Shown: positions 7,681-18,252, counted from the first letter of the stretch. The stretch is DNA of 64,000 bases from Bacillota bacterium (GCA_023443625.1 JAEZTQ010000101.1:47144-111143); one strand, 5' to 3'. Notes: generated by a model from the sequence alone, not told the origin. Program-made: numbers and translations.

Positions 7681-8616
7681 ATGAATTTAAAAGGAAGAAG
7701 CTTTCTAACACTTAAGGATTATACCCCTGAGGAAATAGATTATTTACTGGAGCTGGCAGCAGATTTAAAAAAGAAGAAAAAGCAGGGCATTACTGGCAGC
7801 AGTCTGAAGGGAAAAAATATCGCATTAATATTTGAAAAACCATCAACGAGAACACGTTGTGCATTTACCATTGGCTGTATCGATGAGGGAGGACACCCGG
7901 AGTATTTAAGTAAGGATGATATTCAATTAGGGTATAAGGAAAGTGTAGAAGACACCGCCAGAGTTCTTGGGAGAATGTTTGATGGCATAGAGTTTCGTGG
8001 TTTCAAGCAGGATACAGTAGTAAAGCTGGCGAAGTATAGCGGGGTTCCGGTGTGGAACGGTTTGACTGATGCAGATCATCCGACACAAATTCTGGCTGAC
8101 TTCTTGACATTAAAAGAACAGTTTGGTAAGCTAAAGGGATTAAAACTTGTTTATGCTGGAGATGGACGTAATAATATGGCCAATAGCTTAATGATTGGCT
8201 CTTCTAAGATGGGTATTGACTTTACTATCTTAGCACCAAAGTCTTTATGGCCAGAACAGGATTTAGTAGAGGAATGTAAAGAGTATGCTAAGGTTTTTGG
8301 CAGTCAGATTGTTATTTCTGATGATACCTGTGCAGTAGAAGGAGCAGATGCAGTATATACAGATGTATGGTGTTCTATGGGTGAGGAAGATTTAGCAGCA
8401 GAGAGAATTGCCATTCTTAAGCCCTACCAGGTAAATGATGCATTAATAGCTCGAACTAAGAAGTCAAATACTGTGCTTCTACACTGTTTACCTGCAGTCA
8501 AAGGATATGAGGTTACGGAAGAGGTCTTTGAACGTTTTGCTGATGTGATATTTGATGAAGCAGAAAATCGTATGCACACGATTAAAGCTGTTATGGTGGC
8601 TACCTTAGGCAGTTGA
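7681..8616 (+). CDS. argF: Ornithine carbamoyltransferase
   Basis: A 311-residue enzyme that carbamoylates ornithine to citrulline in arginine synthesis, acting as a cytosolic trimer. The carbamoyl-phosphate signature STRTR with its flanks [12 protein letters not shown], the HPTQILADF segment and the ornithine-binding HCLPA are intact. An ATG at 7666 is in frame, but it overlaps the AATGGAGGAG ribosome binding site, so ATG 7681 is the start. The gene has its own promoter and a leader with an inverted repeat. No other arginine gene is nearby, so it is an isolated copy. Confidence 0.95.
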   Translation: MNLKGRSFLTLKDYTPEEIDYLLELAADLKKKKKQGITGSSLKGKNIALIFEKPSTRTRCAFTIGCIDEGGHPEYLSKDDIQLGYKESVEDTARVLGRMFDGIEFRGFKQDTVVKLAKYSGVPVWNGLTDADHPTQILADFLTLKEQFGKLKGLKLVYAGDGRNNMANSLMIGSSKMGIDFTILAPKSLWPEQDLVEECKEYAKVFGSQIVISDDTCAVEGADAVYTDVWCSMGEEDLAAERIAILKPYQVNDALIARTKKSNTVLLHCLPAVKGYEVTEEVFERFADVIFDEAENRMHTIKAVMVATLGS

Positions 8617-8638
8617 TTGAGACAGAAGGGAGGTTATT

Positions 8639-8920
8639 TTGAATAAGATTAACAAGCTCTTAGAGAAATTTTCATTTAAAGTAGAAATCCATAATATTAT
8701 TATGGGAATTGCTTTAATTGTCTCTTTATTTTTTGTTTTTAATAACCCCAGCAATCCAATTGCTTTGCTGGCTGCATGCATTTCAGCTGGGTTAATCAAT
8801 ATATTCAATGGCCTTAAAACAATGAAAGACCCTAAAAGAAAGACGATGGGTATGTCTTACTTGATGATGGGAATAATTATCATAATTTTGGGAATTTTCA
8901 TTACTAATCTAAATAAGTAG
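8639..8920 (+). CDS. Small membrane protein, function unknown
   Basis: A 93-residue protein with about three hydrophobic segments (about 20-36, 40-56 and 73-90) separated by a basic stretch KTMKDPKRKTMG. The start is TTG 8639, supported by GGGAGG six bases upstream; no ATG alternative keeps the first helix. It lies 22 bases after argF and 15 bases before the next small gene, so it may ride on the same transcript. I recognise no function. Confidence 0.6.
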   Translation: MNKINKLLEKFSFKVEIHNIIMGIALIVSLFFVFNNPSNPIALLAACISAGLINIFNGLKTMKDPKRKTMGMSYLMMGIIIIILGIFITNLNK

Positions 8921-8935
8921 TAAAAGGAGCAACAA

Positions 8936-9283
8936 ATGTATCAGGATAAGGTTGTCTTGTGTGCCAGTAGTGCATATACTAAGAAATTCTGGTTAAATGA
9001 TGATTTTAAAATGTTACCTGAGGAAATAAAGCAGGAACTTAAAATCTTATGTGTCTTATATACAGAAGATATTGGAGGGATATTATCCCTAGAATTTGCT
9101 GATGATGGATCGCTGTTATTTAAGGCAGAAGCAGATGAAGGAGATTATCTTTATGATGATATTGGAAGTGTACTAAAATTGAAACAGCTACAGAGGGAGA
9201 AAGCAGAGCTATTAGAATCCCTGGAACTTTATTATAAGGTGTTTTTTCTCGGAGAGGATTCCTCCGAGCTTTTAAAGGATTAG
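8936..9283 (+). CDS. Conserved small cytosolic protein (DUF6145-like), unknown function
   Basis: A 115-residue acidic protein without membrane segments, starting at an ATG with AAAGGAG upstream. The first part (KVVLCASSAYTKKFWLN, then LPEEIKQELKILCVLYTEDIGGI) resembles a small conserved protein found near coaX in Lachnospiraceae, which I recall as DUF6145. It ends in a helix-rich acidic tail. The link to coaX is positional only (93 bases away). Function unknown. Confidence 0.6.
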   Translation: MYQDKVVLCASSAYTKKFWLNDDFKMLPEEIKQELKILCVLYTEDIGGILSLEFADDGSLLFKAEADEGDYLYDDIGSVLKLKQLQREKAELLESLELYYKVFFLGEDSSELLKD

Positions 9284-9375
9284 AAAATCAGTAAACCTAT
9301 CTATAAGCTATAGCTATATTGACCAAGGCAGAGCTTATAATAATAGGTATTCATAGGAAAGGCTAAGAAATCATT

Positions 9376-10149
9376 ATGTTATTAGCGATTGATGTAGGAA
9401 ATACAAACATAACCTTGGGCGTTTTTGATGATGTCCATTTAAAGACCACCTTCCGTTTGACTACAAGTATGCTCAGAACCTCAGATGAGTATGGTCTGAT
9501 TATTTGTGATATGTTAAAGGCAAAGGAAATTAATATACCAGATATTAAATCAGTTACAATTGCGTCAGTAGTTCCAAAGATTATGTATTCCCTGACCTCG
9601 GGTATCATAAAGTACTTGTCCATTACCCCTTTGATTGTAGGGACTGGAACGAAGACGGGAATCAGAATAACAACTACTTATACGAAGGAGTTAGGAGCAG
9701 ATAGAGTTGTTGATGCTGTTGCAGCATATGAAATATATGGTGGTCCAGCACTAGTCATTGATTTTGGAACGGCAATCACCTATGATTTGATTACAGAGGA
9801 TGGAGCCTTTGTAGCTGCAGTTACTAGCCCAGGTCTTCGTATTGCCGCCAATGCTTTATGGGAAGGTACAGCCAAGCTTCCAGTGATAGAAATTGCAATG
9901 CCAGATTCAATATTAGCAAAAGATACGGTAACCAGTATGCAAGCAGGTCTCGTATTTGGTTGTATTGGACAAACAGAATACATCATTAAGAGAATGCTTC
10001 AGGAAGCTGATATTAATAAATGTAAAGTGATTGCAACAGGTGGAATGGGTAAAATTATTTCTGATGCCACAGATTTAATTGATGTCTATGATGTTAATTT
10101 AACTTTAAAGGGATTGAAGATCGTTACAGATAAGAATAAGATTCGTTAA
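9376..10149 (+). CDS. coaX: Type III pantothenate kinase
   Basis: This 257-residue cytosolic enzyme phosphorylates pantothenate with ATP in the first step of coenzyme A synthesis. The ASKHA-fold motifs are present: [12 protein letters not shown] at the N-terminus (phosphate 1), [11 protein letters not shown] in the middle and DFGTAITYD. Length is typical for the CoaX family, which is not feedback-inhibited by CoA. A purine-rich stretch AGGAAAGG lies about 14 bases before the ATG. It is spaced 116 bases from the next gene. Identity is very secure. Confidence 0.95.
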   Translation: MLLAIDVGNTNITLGVFDDVHLKTTFRLTTSMLRTSDEYGLIICDMLKAKEINIPDIKSVTIASVVPKIMYSLTSGIIKYLSITPLIVGTGTKTGIRITTTYTKELGADRVVDAVAAYEIYGGPALVIDFGTAITYDLITEDGAFVAAVTSPGLRIAANALWEGTAKLPVIEIAMPDSILAKDTVTSMQAGLVFGCIGQTEYIIKRMLQEADINKCKVIATGGMGKIISDATDLIDVYDVNLTLKGLKIVTDKNKIR

Positions 10150-10265
10150 TGTACCTCTCCATTATAATAAACCTTACAATGGAGAGAGAAATTAATTTAG
10201 CTAAGAATGTTAAGGATAGAGAAACTTGTTATATGTAGTAGAAAAGATGGAGAAAGTGTAAGAAG

Positions 10266-11240
10266 ATGAATTTTAAAATCGGAAATGTTGAATTGGAAGG
10301 AAATCTGATTTTAGGACCCATGGCAGGAGTTACTGACCTGCCTTTTCGTTTGTTATGCAAGGAAAAAGGTGCAGACCTTGTCTATACGGAGATGGTCAGT
10401 GCCAAGGGAGTTCAATATAATAATAAGAATACAGAAAGCTTAATCTATATTACCAAAGAGGAACGTCCTGTGGCTCTGCAACTATTTGGTGCAGACCCGG
10501 ACATACTAAGTGAAACAGCCAAGAGATTAGAACATCGTAACTTCGATATCCTGGATATTAATATGGGATGTCCTGTTCCCAAGGTGGTTAATAATGGAGA
10601 GGGCTCAGCCTTAATGAAAAATCCCAAGCTAATCGGAGAGATAATTCGTAAAGTATCACAAGGCTATAGTAAACCGGTAACAGTAAAAATACGTAAAGGG
10701 TTTCATGATGACTGTATTAATGCTGTGGAGGTTGCTAAGATTGCAGAAGACAATGGGGCTGCTGCAATAGCAGTGCATGCCAGAACTAGAGAACAATATT
10801 ACAGTGGAGTTGCGGATTGGGAAATAATCAGAAAAGTTAAGGAAGCCGTAAGTATACCGGTTATTGGAAGCGGGGATGTATTTACACCCACAGATGCTAA
10901 AAATATGCTGGAAGATACTAAATGTGATGCCATAATGTTGGCTAGGGGAACCAGAGGAAATCCGTGGATATTTGAACAGATTAAAAGGTATCTGGACAAG
11001 GGAATTTTAATGCCCAAGCCGGATATCAGAGAAGTGATAGAAATGATTACTCGCCATGCAAAGCTGTCCGTGGAATATAAGGGTGAATTTATTGGTATTC
11101 GTGAGATGCGTAAGCATGTAGCTTGGTATACAACAGGGTATCCTAGCTCAGCTAAGTTTAGAAATAGGGTAAACGAAATAGAAACCTTAGAAGACCTCCA
11201 CAAACTATTAAAGGACTATCAAAATCACCTAGAAAAATAA
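10266..11240 (+). CDS. dusB: tRNA-dihydrouridine synthase (DusB type)
   Basis: A 324-residue FMN-dependent TIM-barrel enzyme that reduces specific uridines in the tRNA D-loop. Visible motifs are [12 protein letters not shown] at the start, [17 protein letters not shown] with the catalytic cysteine, TVKIRKGF and VIGSGDVF, and a C-terminal helical RNA-binding part. The overall pattern ([13 protein letters not shown]) resembles DusB of Firmicutes. The gene stands alone between coaX and asd. The family is certain; the B subtype is likely. Confidence 0.92.
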   Translation: MNFKIGNVELEGNLILGPMAGVTDLPFRLLCKEKGADLVYTEMVSAKGVQYNNKNTESLIYITKEERPVALQLFGADPDILSETAKRLEHRNFDILDINMGCPVPKVVNNGEGSALMKNPKLIGEIIRKVSQGYSKPVTVKIRKGFHDDCINAVEVAKIAEDNGAAAIAVHARTREQYYSGVADWEIIRKVKEAVSIPVIGSGDVFTPTDAKNMLEDTKCDAIMLARGTRGNPWIFEQIKRYLDKGILMPKPDIREVIEMITRHAKLSVEYKGEFIGIREMRKHVAWYTTGYPSSAKFRNRVNEIETLEDLHKLLKDYQNHLEK

Positions 11241-11312
11241 CCAAACAATATTTGTGAATTGAGGATATCTTATATAATAGTAACAAATATGTAAGATTTC
11301 TTCAAAAAAATG

Positions 11313-11340
11313 TTGATTTTTCTTAAAATTAAGTTATAGT
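11313..11340 (+). promoter_or_regulatory. Promoter upstream of asd
   Basis: TTGATT (11313-11318), a 16-base spacer and TATAGT (11335-11340) precede asd by about 57 bases. Confidence 0.55.
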
Positions 11341-11396
11341 ATATTTACATGAAAGACAAATGTTTGCCATACGAGAACATAAATGGAGGAATGGAA

Positions 11397-12479
11397 ATGG
11401 GTAAGTTAAGAGTAGGTATACTTGGAGGAACAGGAATGGTTGGACAGCGTTTTGTTTCATTGCTGGATAATCACCCTTGGTTTGAAGTAGTAACAGTTGC
11501 AGCTAGTCCTAGAAGCGCAGGAAAAACATATGAAGAGGCTGTAGGTGATCGTTGGAAAATGGCAACACCGATGCCGGAGAGCGTAAAGAAGCTTATTGTT
11601 AAAAATGTAAACAATGTAGCTGAGGTAAGTGCCAGTGTTGATTTCGTTTTTAGTGCTGTAGATATGACAAAGGATGAAATTAAAGCAATTGAAGAGGAAT
11701 ACGCAAAGACAGACACGCCTGTTGTATCTAATAACAGTGCTCATAGATGGACCCCTGATGTTCCCATGGTTGTTCCGGAACTAAATCCAGAGCATTTGGA
11801 GGTAATAAGTGCTCAAAAAGAACGCCTTGGTACAAATAGAGGATTTATTGTAGTTAAACCCAACTGCTCTATCCAAAGCTATACGCCTGCACTACATGCC
11901 CTCAAGGAATTTGGACCGAAGTTAGTTGTTGCAACCACTTATCAGGCGATTTCTGGAGCTGGTAAGAACTTTGCTGATTGGCCAGAGATGGTTGATAATG
12001 TGATCCCTTATATTGGCGGTGAAGAAGAAAAGAGTGAGCAGGAGCCATTACGTATCTGGGGTAAGGTGGTTGACGGTAAGATAGAGAAGGCAGCAAGCCC
12101 TATCATTACAACCCAGTGTATTCGTGTACCTGTTACAGATGGACACACAGCAGCAGTATTTGTAAACTTTGAGAAGAAGCCTACCAAGGAGGAGATCTTA
12201 AAAGCATGGTCTGAGTTTAAAGGTCTTCCCCAGGAACTTGATTTACCTAGTGCTCCAAAACAATTCATCAAGTATTTTGAAGAAGATAACCGTCCTCAAG
12301 CGAAGTTAGATCGTGACTATGAAAATGGTATGGGAGTTTGCTTTGGAAGACTTCGTGAAGACAGTGTATTTGATTATAAATTCGTTGGTCTTTCACATAA
12401 CACTGTTCGTGGTGCAGCAGGAGGAGCGGTATTAATTGCAGAGCTTCTGAAAGCACAGGGTTATATTACAGAGAAATAA
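11397..12479 (+). CDS. asd: Aspartate-semialdehyde dehydrogenase
   Basis: This roughly 360-residue enzyme reduces aspartyl phosphate to aspartate semialdehyde, the branch point to lysine, diaminopimelate, threonine and methionine. The NADP-binding GGTGMVGQRF lies at the N-terminus, the catalytic cysteine is in KPNCSIQ near residue 157, and RGAAGGAVL closes the C-terminus. The sequence is of the archaeal/fungal-like type rather than the E. coli type. ATG 11397 is chosen because GGAGGA ends six bases upstream; an in-frame ATG at 11349 lacks a site. It is bounded by its own promoter and a bidirectional terminator. Confidence 0.94.
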   Translation: MGKLRVGILGGTGMVGQRFVSLLDNHPWFEVVTVAASPRSAGKTYEEAVGDRWKMATPMPESVKKLIVKNVNNVAEVSASVDFVFSAVDMTKDEIKAIEEEYAKTDTPVVSNNSAHRWTPDVPMVVPELNPEHLEVISAQKERLGTNRGFIVVKPNCSIQSYTPALHALKEFGPKLVVATTYQAISGAGKNFADWPEMVDNVIPYIGGEEEKSEQEPLRIWGKVVDGKIEKAASPIITTQCIRVPVTDGHTAAVFVNFEKKPTKEEILKAWSEFKGLPQELDLPSAPKQFIKYFEEDNRPQAKLDRDYENGMGVCFGRLREDSVFDYKFVGLSHNTVRGAAGGAVLIAELLKAQGYITEK

Positions 12480-12533
12480 GCTAAGTTTTTTCTAAGATTT
12501 TGATTACTTCTCTCTTCTAAAAATATAAGAATA

Positions 12534-12585
12534 ATATAAAGGCTACCTAAAATTAGTTAAGTATAATTTTGGGTAGCCTTTATAT
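12534..12585. terminator. Bidirectional terminator between asd and the minus-strand gene
   Basis: A long hairpin with arms built on AAAGGCTACC and GGGTAGCCTTT, flanked by A and T runs on both sides, serves both convergent genes. Confidence 0.8.
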
Positions 12586-12605
12586 TCAATGAAAAAGTTT
12601 AAAAC

Positions 12606-13313
12606 CTATTTGTTATTAAACAAAAATCTAATAAATTCAATGGAATTTTCATTATTGGGTGCGTTCACTAGAATTCCAAGAACATAGGGTTCAGTACTTA
12701 GAGAGTTATCCTTATATAGTTTGGTATCAGTGAGATAAATACCATAGACACTACTTTCTGCATCCTCTTCTGTATGCGCCATGTAGAAGTTATCCGTTAA
12801 TGAACTGTAAATATCTGTTGGAAGCTTGTCCGATAACTTGCTAAAGTAACCAATATAGGCATAGTCTTTAAATTCTGATTCCGGAGCAATGATTACATCA
12901 ATTTCGTTAGCAGCGATATAAGTTGTCAGAGCATTCCTCATACCCATGGTATATTGATCTTCACTAGGCCCAAAATTAAAGTTGGTACTGAGATTAACAC
13001 TCTCTCTCTCAGTATTTAATTCCAGTTTACCAGCAAAGTTATTGCTGTATTCTTGAATAACATCTTCGCTAATGGCATTATTAACCATTGCTGCATAAAA
13101 TACTGTCGCAGGAGCTGGGTTAACTATACCATATACAATATATATAATGATTGCAACCGCTACAATACTGCCAATAATATGAAATTTATAATATTCTCTT
13201 ATATATGCTACTTTCTCTCGAAAGGACATTTCCCGAAGTTTTTCCTTCTCTGTCTGCTTTTTACGAGGCTGATAAATCATAGCATCATCGCCTAGTCGCG
13301 TTTGTTTTTGCAT
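12606..13313 (-). CDS. Single-pass membrane protein of unknown function
   Basis: A 235-residue protein with a charged cytosolic N-terminus (rich in K, R and E), one membrane helix (about 45-65, HIIGSIVAVAIIIYIVYGIV) and a 165-residue extracytoplasmic domain with alternating strands and helices. The pre-helix segment YYKFHIIG is common in Lachnospiraceae membrane proteins. The outer part somewhat resembles a periplasmic-binding fold (IDVIIAPESEF). Start ATG 13313 has GAGGT six bases upstream. No enzyme motif is visible. Confidence 0.65.
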   Translation of the reverse strand: MQKQTRLGDDAMIYQPRKKQTEKEKLREMSFREKVAYIREYYKFHIIGSIVAVAIIIYIVYGIVNPAPATVFYAAMVNNAISEDVIQEYSNNFAGKLELNTERESVNLSTNFNFGPSEDQYTMGMRNALTTYIAANEIDVIIAPESEFKDYAYIGYFSKLSDKLPTDIYSSLTDNFYMAHTEEDAESSVYGIYLTDTKLYKDNSLSTEPYVLGILVNAPNNENSIEFIRFLFNNK

Positions 13314-13569
13314 AGTAAGACCTCACTTTATTTAAAATTATAACATCTTCTGGCTTAATTCTTTATCATTGTATCATAATAACTGATTAAAAAAAAGAAA
13401 CTAAATATAAAATATGTATAAAACATATAGTAGAAGACTCCGTATTTTTTGTCTATTCGTAGCATTATTTGTAGGCGAATAATAGGGGGTTATATCTATT
13501 ATATTAAATTTATTCATGATTCAGTATAGGAATAAGTCTTATTGTTAGCTCTAGGCTACCAGTTTTTAG

Positions 13570-13598
13570 TTGAAATGCTCAGAAAGGTATAATATAAT
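13570..13598 (+). promoter_or_regulatory. Promoter of the cellobiose phosphorylase gene
   Basis: TTGAAA (13570-13575), a 17-base spacer and a consensus TATAAT (13593-13598) lie about 40 bases before the ATG. The rest of 13,314-13,569 holds no gene that I can see. Confidence 0.7.
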
Positions 13599-13639
13599 GT
13601 TCAATGAGAGTAAAAATAGTTATAAGGAGGACTTAGAAG

Positions 13640-16078
13640 ATGCAGTTCGGTTTTTTTGATGATGCTAGAAAGGAATATGTAATTACTACACCTACAACAC
13701 CCTATCCATGGATCAATTATTTAGGATCCCAGGAGTATTTTTCTTTAATATCAAATACTGCTGGTGGATATAGCTTTTACAAGGATGCCAAGTTAAGGAG
13801 AATAACTCGTTATAGGTACAACAATGTTCCCTTGGACTTAGGTGGTGGAAAGTATTACTATATTAATGATGATGGTGATGTTTGGTCACCAGGATGGGCA
13901 CCCGTTAAGAAAGAGTTAGACAAATATGAATGTAGACATGGAATGGGCTACACTAAAATAACTGGTGCTAGGGGAGGCATCGAGACAGATGTTACATACT
14001 TTGTGCCCATTGATACCAATGCAGAAGTACATAAGGTGGTAGTAACAAATACTTCCGGAGTTAAAAAACAAGTTAAACTTTTCTCCTTTGTGGAGTGGTG
14101 TTTATGGAATGCTCAGGACGATATGTCAAATTTCCAGAGAAATTACAACACCGGTGAAGTTGAAGTGATGGATTCCGTAATCTATCATAAGACAGAATAT
14201 AAGGAAAGACGTAACCATTATGCATTTTTCTCTGTCAATGCACCTATTGCAGGGTTTGATTCTGATAGAGAAAGCTTCATGGGAACTTATAATGGATTTA
14301 GCGATCCCCAGACAGTATTTGCTGGAAAACCAAACAATTCAATAGCAGATGGATGGCATCCCATTGCATCCCATTGTCTTGTTGTAGATCTTGAGCCAGG
14401 AGAGACTAAGGATTATGTATTTGTATTAGGTTATGTAGAAAATGATTTGGACGAGAAATGGGAAAGTAAGAATATTATTAATAAAAAGAAAGCCCAGGAG
14501 ATGATTGCAAAGTTCTCAACAACAGAAGCAGTAGATAAGGCCTTTGCAGAACTTTCAGAGTATTGGGATCAGCTTTTATCAAAATATACAGTATCTACTA
14601 AGGATGCGAAGTTAAATCGTCAGGTAAACATATGGAATCAATATCAGTGTATGGTTACCTTTAATCTATCAAGAAGTGCTTCCTACTTTGAATCAGGAAT
14701 TGGAAGAGGAATGGGCTTCCGTGATTCTAATCAAGATTTACTTGGATTTGTACATCAGATACCGGATCGTGCAAGAGAGAGAATTATTGATCTTGCTTCT
14801 ACCCAGTTAGAAGATGGTGGTGCATATCATCAATACCAACCTCTTACAAAGAAGGGTAATGATGAAATAGGCGGTAATTTTAATGACGATCCACTCTGGT
14901 TAGTGCTTGCAGTAACTGCATATATCAAAGAAACGGGAGATTTCTCGATATTAGATGTCATGACTCCTTTTGATAATGATGAGAGTAAGAGTACACCTCT
15001 TGCAGATCATTTGAAACGCTCTATTGACCATGTTATTAATAATGTAGGACCTCATGGACTTCCATTGATTGGACGAGCTGACTGGAATGATTGTCTGAAC
15101 TTAAACTGCTTCTCTACAGAGCCGGGTGAATCCTTCCAAACCACCACCAGTAAAGATGGCAAGGTTGCAGAATCCGTAATGATAGCTGGAATGTTCTGCT
15201 ATATCGGAGAGGAATACTGCATGCTTATGAAAAAGGTTGGTAACATTAGTGAATATGACCGTGTTACTAAAGAAGTAGAGAAGATGCGTGAAATTATCAT
15301 GAAGGATGGTTGGGATGGTTCCTGGTTCCTTCGTGCATATGATGACTTTGGCAGAAAAGTGGGCAGCAATGAGAATGAAGAAGGTAAGATTTTCATTGAA
15401 TCTCAGGGTCTTTGTATTATGGGTAACTGTGGCATAAAGGACGGAAAGGCAATTCAGGCTTTGGATGCTGTAGAAGAACGTCTTGGAACCAAATATGGCC
15501 TAGTGCTTCAGAATCCTGCCTTTACAAAATATTATGTTGAATACGGAGAAATCTCCACCTATCCTGCTGGATACAAAGAGAATGCAGGTATCTTCTGCCA
15601 TAATAATGCATGGATTATGGTAGCAGAGGCGCATGTGGGTAGAGGTGATAAGGCCTTTGATTACTATACGAGAATAGCACCTGCATATACAGAAGAATAT
15701 TCAGAGATTCACCGTGTTGAGCCCTATGTATATTCTCAAATGGTAGCGGGTAAGGATGCAAGACGTCATGGAGAAGCAAAGAATTCCTGGTTAACGGGTA
15801 CAGCATCATGGAACTTTCTTGCTATTTCTCAATCTATTCTTGGTATTAAGCCTGAGTATGATGGATTACAGATAGATCCTTGTATCCCCAAGGATTGGGA
15901 TGGTTATGTTGTTACACGTGAATTCAGAGGAGATAGGTATAATATCTCTATTAAGAATCCAAATCATGTTTCCAAGGGTGTTGTAAAGATGATTGTTGAT
16001 GGTAAACAAGTACAGGGTAATATTATTCCTGTGGCCGGAGATAAGAAGGAACATGAGGTTGAAGTTATTTTAGGTTGA
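13640..16078 (+). CDS. Cellobiose phosphorylase (glycoside hydrolase family 94)
   Basis: An 812-residue cytosolic enzyme that splits cellobiose with phosphate into glucose 1-phosphate and glucose, saving ATP during cellulose use. The N-terminal beta-sandwich begins [20 protein letters not shown], followed by a helical linker and an (alpha/alpha)6 barrel. The barrel holds [10 protein letters not shown] near residues 478-487, which carries the general acid. The substrate-binding [16 protein letters not shown] region is intact. Length and N-terminus match cellobiose rather than cellodextrin phosphorylase. AAGGAGG precedes the ATG. It has its own promoter and terminator, and no transporter is adjacent. 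Confidence 0.93.
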   Translation: MQFGFFDDARKEYVITTPTTPYPWINYLGSQEYFSLISNTAGGYSFYKDAKLRRITRYRYNNVPLDLGGGKYYYINDDGDVWSPGWAPVKKELDKYECRHGMGYTKITGARGGIETDVTYFVPIDTNAEVHKVVVTNTSGVKKQVKLFSFVEWCLWNAQDDMSNFQRNYNTGEVEVMDSVIYHKTEYKERRNHYAFFSVNAPIAGFDSDRESFMGTYNGFSDPQTVFAGKPNNSIADGWHPIASHCLVVDLEPGETKDYVFVLGYVENDLDEKWESKNIINKKKAQEMIAKFSTTEAVDKAFAELSEYWDQLLSKYTVSTKDAKLNRQVNIWNQYQCMVTFNLSRSASYFESGIGRGMGFRDSNQDLLGFVHQIPDRARERIIDLASTQLEDGGAYHQYQPLTKKGNDEIGGNFNDDPLWLVLAVTAYIKETGDFSILDVMTPFDNDESKSTPLADHLKRSIDHVINNVGPHGLPLIGRADWNDCLNLNCFSTEPGESFQTTTSKDGKVAESVMIAGMFCYIGEEYCMLMKKVGNISEYDRVTKEVEKMREIIMKDGWDGSWFLRAYDDFGRKVGSNENEEGKIFIESQGLCIMGNCGIKDGKAIQALDAVEERLGTKYGLVLQNPAFTKYYVEYGEISTYPAGYKENAGIFCHNNAWIMVAEAHVGRGDKAFDYYTRIAPAYTEEYSEIHRVEPYVYSQMVAGKDARRHGEAKNSWLTGTASWNFLAISQSILGIKPEYDGLQIDPCIPKDWDGYVVTREFRGDRYNISIKNPNHVSKGVVKMIVDGKQVQGNIIPVAGDKKEHEVEVILG

Positions 16079-16100
16079 TTATATAGATAATGTAATTTAG

Positions 16101-16142
16101 AAAAGTGCTGCTGTGACCACATGTGTTATAGCAGCATTTTTA
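16101..16142 (+). terminator. Terminator after cellobiose phosphorylase
   Basis: Arms AAAAGTGCTGCTGT and ATAGCAGCATTTTT pair with a few G-U pairs and end in a T run. Confidence 0.75.
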
Positions 16143-16240
16143 AAGTTTTTCTTGCAATTATTGGATAAATAAGTTAATATATTTGCAATTGAATAACAAG
16201 AATAAATTCAAGAGATGAATATCATAGCTTAATTATATTC

Positions 16241-16536
16241 CTAGGTTATTTCTACCGTACTCCTATGGGAGACGAAAAGAAAAACACTGGATACATCTAC
16301 TCGTCTTATGAATTTAGTATCTAACCAGAGTTATTCATAGTGAGTGAATTATGGTAATTCGGTAATAATATCTTAGACTTGGTTGGTCTTGACCTGTTTA
16401 TAGCAGTGGAGGCAAGAACTAAAAAGAGGTCTTGTTTGGTTTTGTCTTTAAGAATCTTTTTAGGATTATGATACATAGATAAACGCTGACGCACTGGAAC
16501 AGGTTTTTGTACGGTTCTTCTGGTCGGCGTTTTTAT
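16241..16536 (+). promoter_or_regulatory. Long structured leader with terminator upstream of the ECF transporter gene
   Basis: The 545 bases before the ECF S-component gene contain no ORF but several pairings: CTCC/GGGAG near 16262, ATGAAT/ATTCAT (about 16309 and 16333), and a strong terminator at 16481-16536 with arms AAACGCTGAC and GTCGGCGTTT and a T tail. A second hairpin, GCCGTA-AAA-TACGGC (16658-16672), sits directly before the ribosome binding site. The layout is that of a transcription-attenuation riboswitch. I cannot match it to a known aptamer. Confidence 0.45.
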
Positions 16537-16687
16537 TTGGAAAAGAATTGTATCCTATGAAATAAAAGCTCAGTGCAGAATAATCTTATAAACAGAGATA
16601 TTTATGGACAAAAAATGTTATTCAAGAGTATAAAAAGTAGCGAGTTGTAAAAAGGTTGCCGTAAAATACGGCGGAATGGAGGAAATT

Positions 16688-17305
16688 ATGAATACAACAA
16701 CTAACTTTCACACCAAAAGGATGGTGCAGCTGGCACTTTTCACAGCCATTATAGCATTGATGGCATTTACCCCAATTGGTTATATCAATACAATGGGGTT
16801 ATCAATAACCTTAATGGGTATACCAGTAGTAGTAGGAGCTATACTTCTTGGACCTGTGAACGGGGCTATACTTGGGGGAGTTTTCGGTATTACCAGTTTT
16901 ATAAGATGTTTTGGTTTGGAACCCTTTGGAGTTGCCCTATTAGCAATTAATCCAGTTACGACCTTTATTGTATGCATGGTACCGCGTATTCTAATGGGAT
17001 GGCTTGCTGGTTTAATATTTAAGGGATTAAGTAAAGTAGATAAATCTAAGAATGTTGCCTATGCAGTAACTGGCTTAACTGGATCTTTAATTAATACAGT
17101 ACTATTTATGGGATTACTGATTTTGTTTTTCTATAATACGGAGTATATCCAGGGTATAGCAGCAAGTGTCGGTGCAAATAATGCTTTTGTATTTTTCATT
17201 GCTATGGCAGGGCTTAATGGTACAGTGGAAGCGATTGTTTGCTTGATTATAAGCACGGCGATTACTAAGGCGATCTATGGACAATCCAAAAAATCAGGAT
17301 TATAA
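16688..17305 (+). CDS. ECF transporter S component (pantothenate/vitamin type)
   Basis: A roughly 205-residue integral membrane protein with about six helices, which fits an ECF vitamin-uptake substrate-binding subunit. The N-terminal RMVQLALFTAIIALMAF carries the small-residue surface that docks on the shared EcfT. The GPVNGAILGGVFGITSFIRC and LMGWLAGLIFKGL segments are typical. The substrate is not certain; it resembles PanT-like S components. ATG 16688 follows GGAGG by five bases; an upstream ATG overlaps that site. The energising EcfAAT genes are not in the window. A long leader with a terminator suggests ligand-controlled expression. Confidence 0.82.
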   Translation: MNTTTNFHTKRMVQLALFTAIIALMAFTPIGYINTMGLSITLMGIPVVVGAILLGPVNGAILGGVFGITSFIRCFGLEPFGVALLAINPVTTFIVCMVPRILMGWLAGLIFKGLSKVDKSKNVAYAVTGLTGSLINTVLFMGLLILFFYNTEYIQGIAASVGANNAFVFFIAMAGLNGTVEAIVCLIISTAITKAIYGQSKKSGL

Positions 17306-17439
17306 TATAAATAGAGTGAAAATAAGAAGCAATTTTCACACTGGGAAGGAATGTACTGTTAGTGTGAAAAATAATATGAAAACCTGCTGAAGAAACCTTG
17401 AGTAAACCTTTAGAAACCTTTGGATTATGAAAACAGCTA

Positions 17440-17469
17440 TTGACATTATTCGTATTAGTATGTTATTAT
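17440..17469 (+). promoter_or_regulatory. Promoter of the infC operon
   Basis: TTGACA (17440-17445) and TATTAT (17464-17469, 18-base spacer, or TTATTA with 17) precede the leader of infC. Confidence 0.65.
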
Positions 17470-17655
17470 ATATTAGCTGTGAATATTGCAGGTCAATATT
17501 CCAATGAAAAAGAAGAGAATCCATCTCTCGCCCATAGCGTAAATGCTTATTTACTGTGAACGGGTTATTACAATTAGAAATCCAATATTCTCTTGTAGAA
17601 GAGATAATTGTGTGATTGAGTTTGTAGGTGGATAATCTTTATCCACCTTTTTTTT
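17470..17655 (+). ncRNA. infC-rpmI-rplT leader, probable L20-type autoregulatory leader with terminator
   Basis: About 180 untranslated bases lie between the promoter and infC and end in a classical terminator: AGGTGGATA (17626-17634) against TATCCACCT (17640-17648), then eight Ts. In Firmicutes this operon is controlled by L20 binding its own leader and causing premature termination. Gene order and terminator position match. I have not verified the L20-binding fold. Confidence 0.65.
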
Positions 17656-17745
17656 ATTCAATTCTATAGAATAAAACTATTATCTATCATGGTGGATTTG
17701 ATACAATGTAACCGAATGATTTATAACCTATGGAGGTGCAGTACT

Positions 17746-18252
17746 ATTAGCGATTTAATGATTAATGAACAAATCAGGGATAAAGAAATTCGCCTGATTG
17801 GTGAGGATGGAGAGCAGTTAGGAATTATGTCTTCCAAAGATGCAATGAAACTTGCTAAAGAAGCTAATCTTGATTTAGTTAAAATTGCTCCCACAGCAAA
17901 ACCACCGGTTTGCAAGATTATCGATTATGGTAAATACAGATATGAGCTGGCAAGAAAAGAAAAGGAAGCAAAGAAGAAGCAGAAAGTAACCGATGTTAAG
18001 GAAATTCGTTTATCCCCCAATATTGATGATAATGATTTGAATACTAAGGCAAATCAGGCACGTAAGTTTATCACCCATGGAGATAAAGTTAAAGTTTCAT
18101 TGCGTTTTCGAGGCAGAGAGATGGCACATACATCATCTTCTAGGGTAATTCTGGAGAATTTCTTTGCTAAGCTTGAGGATGTAGCTGTTATTGATAAACC
18201 GGCTAAGCTAGAAGGAAGAAGTATGATTATGTTCTTATCAGAAAAACGTTAA
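17746..18252 (+). CDS. infC: Translation initiation factor IF-3 (ATT start)
   Basis: The 168-residue protein carries the IF3 N-domain (LMINEQIRDKEIRLIGEDG), a lysine-rich linker and the C-domain (KEIRLSPNIDDNDLNTKANQ). IF3 prevents premature subunit joining and checks start-codon pairing. The proper start is ATT at 17746: GGAGGTG lies seven bases upstream, whereas ATG 17689 has no site and ATG 17758 is too far away. ATT starts allow IF3 to limit its own synthesis, as in E. coli. It heads the infC-rpmI-rplT operon. Confidence 0.93.
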   Translation: MSDLMINEQIRDKEIRLIGEDGEQLGIMSSKDAMKLAKEANLDLVKIAPTAKPPVCKIIDYGKYRYELARKEKEAKKKQKVTDVKEIRLSPNIDDNDLNTKANQARKFITHGDKVKVSLRFRGREMAHTSSSRVILENFFAKLEDVAVIDKPAKLEGRSMIMFLSEKR

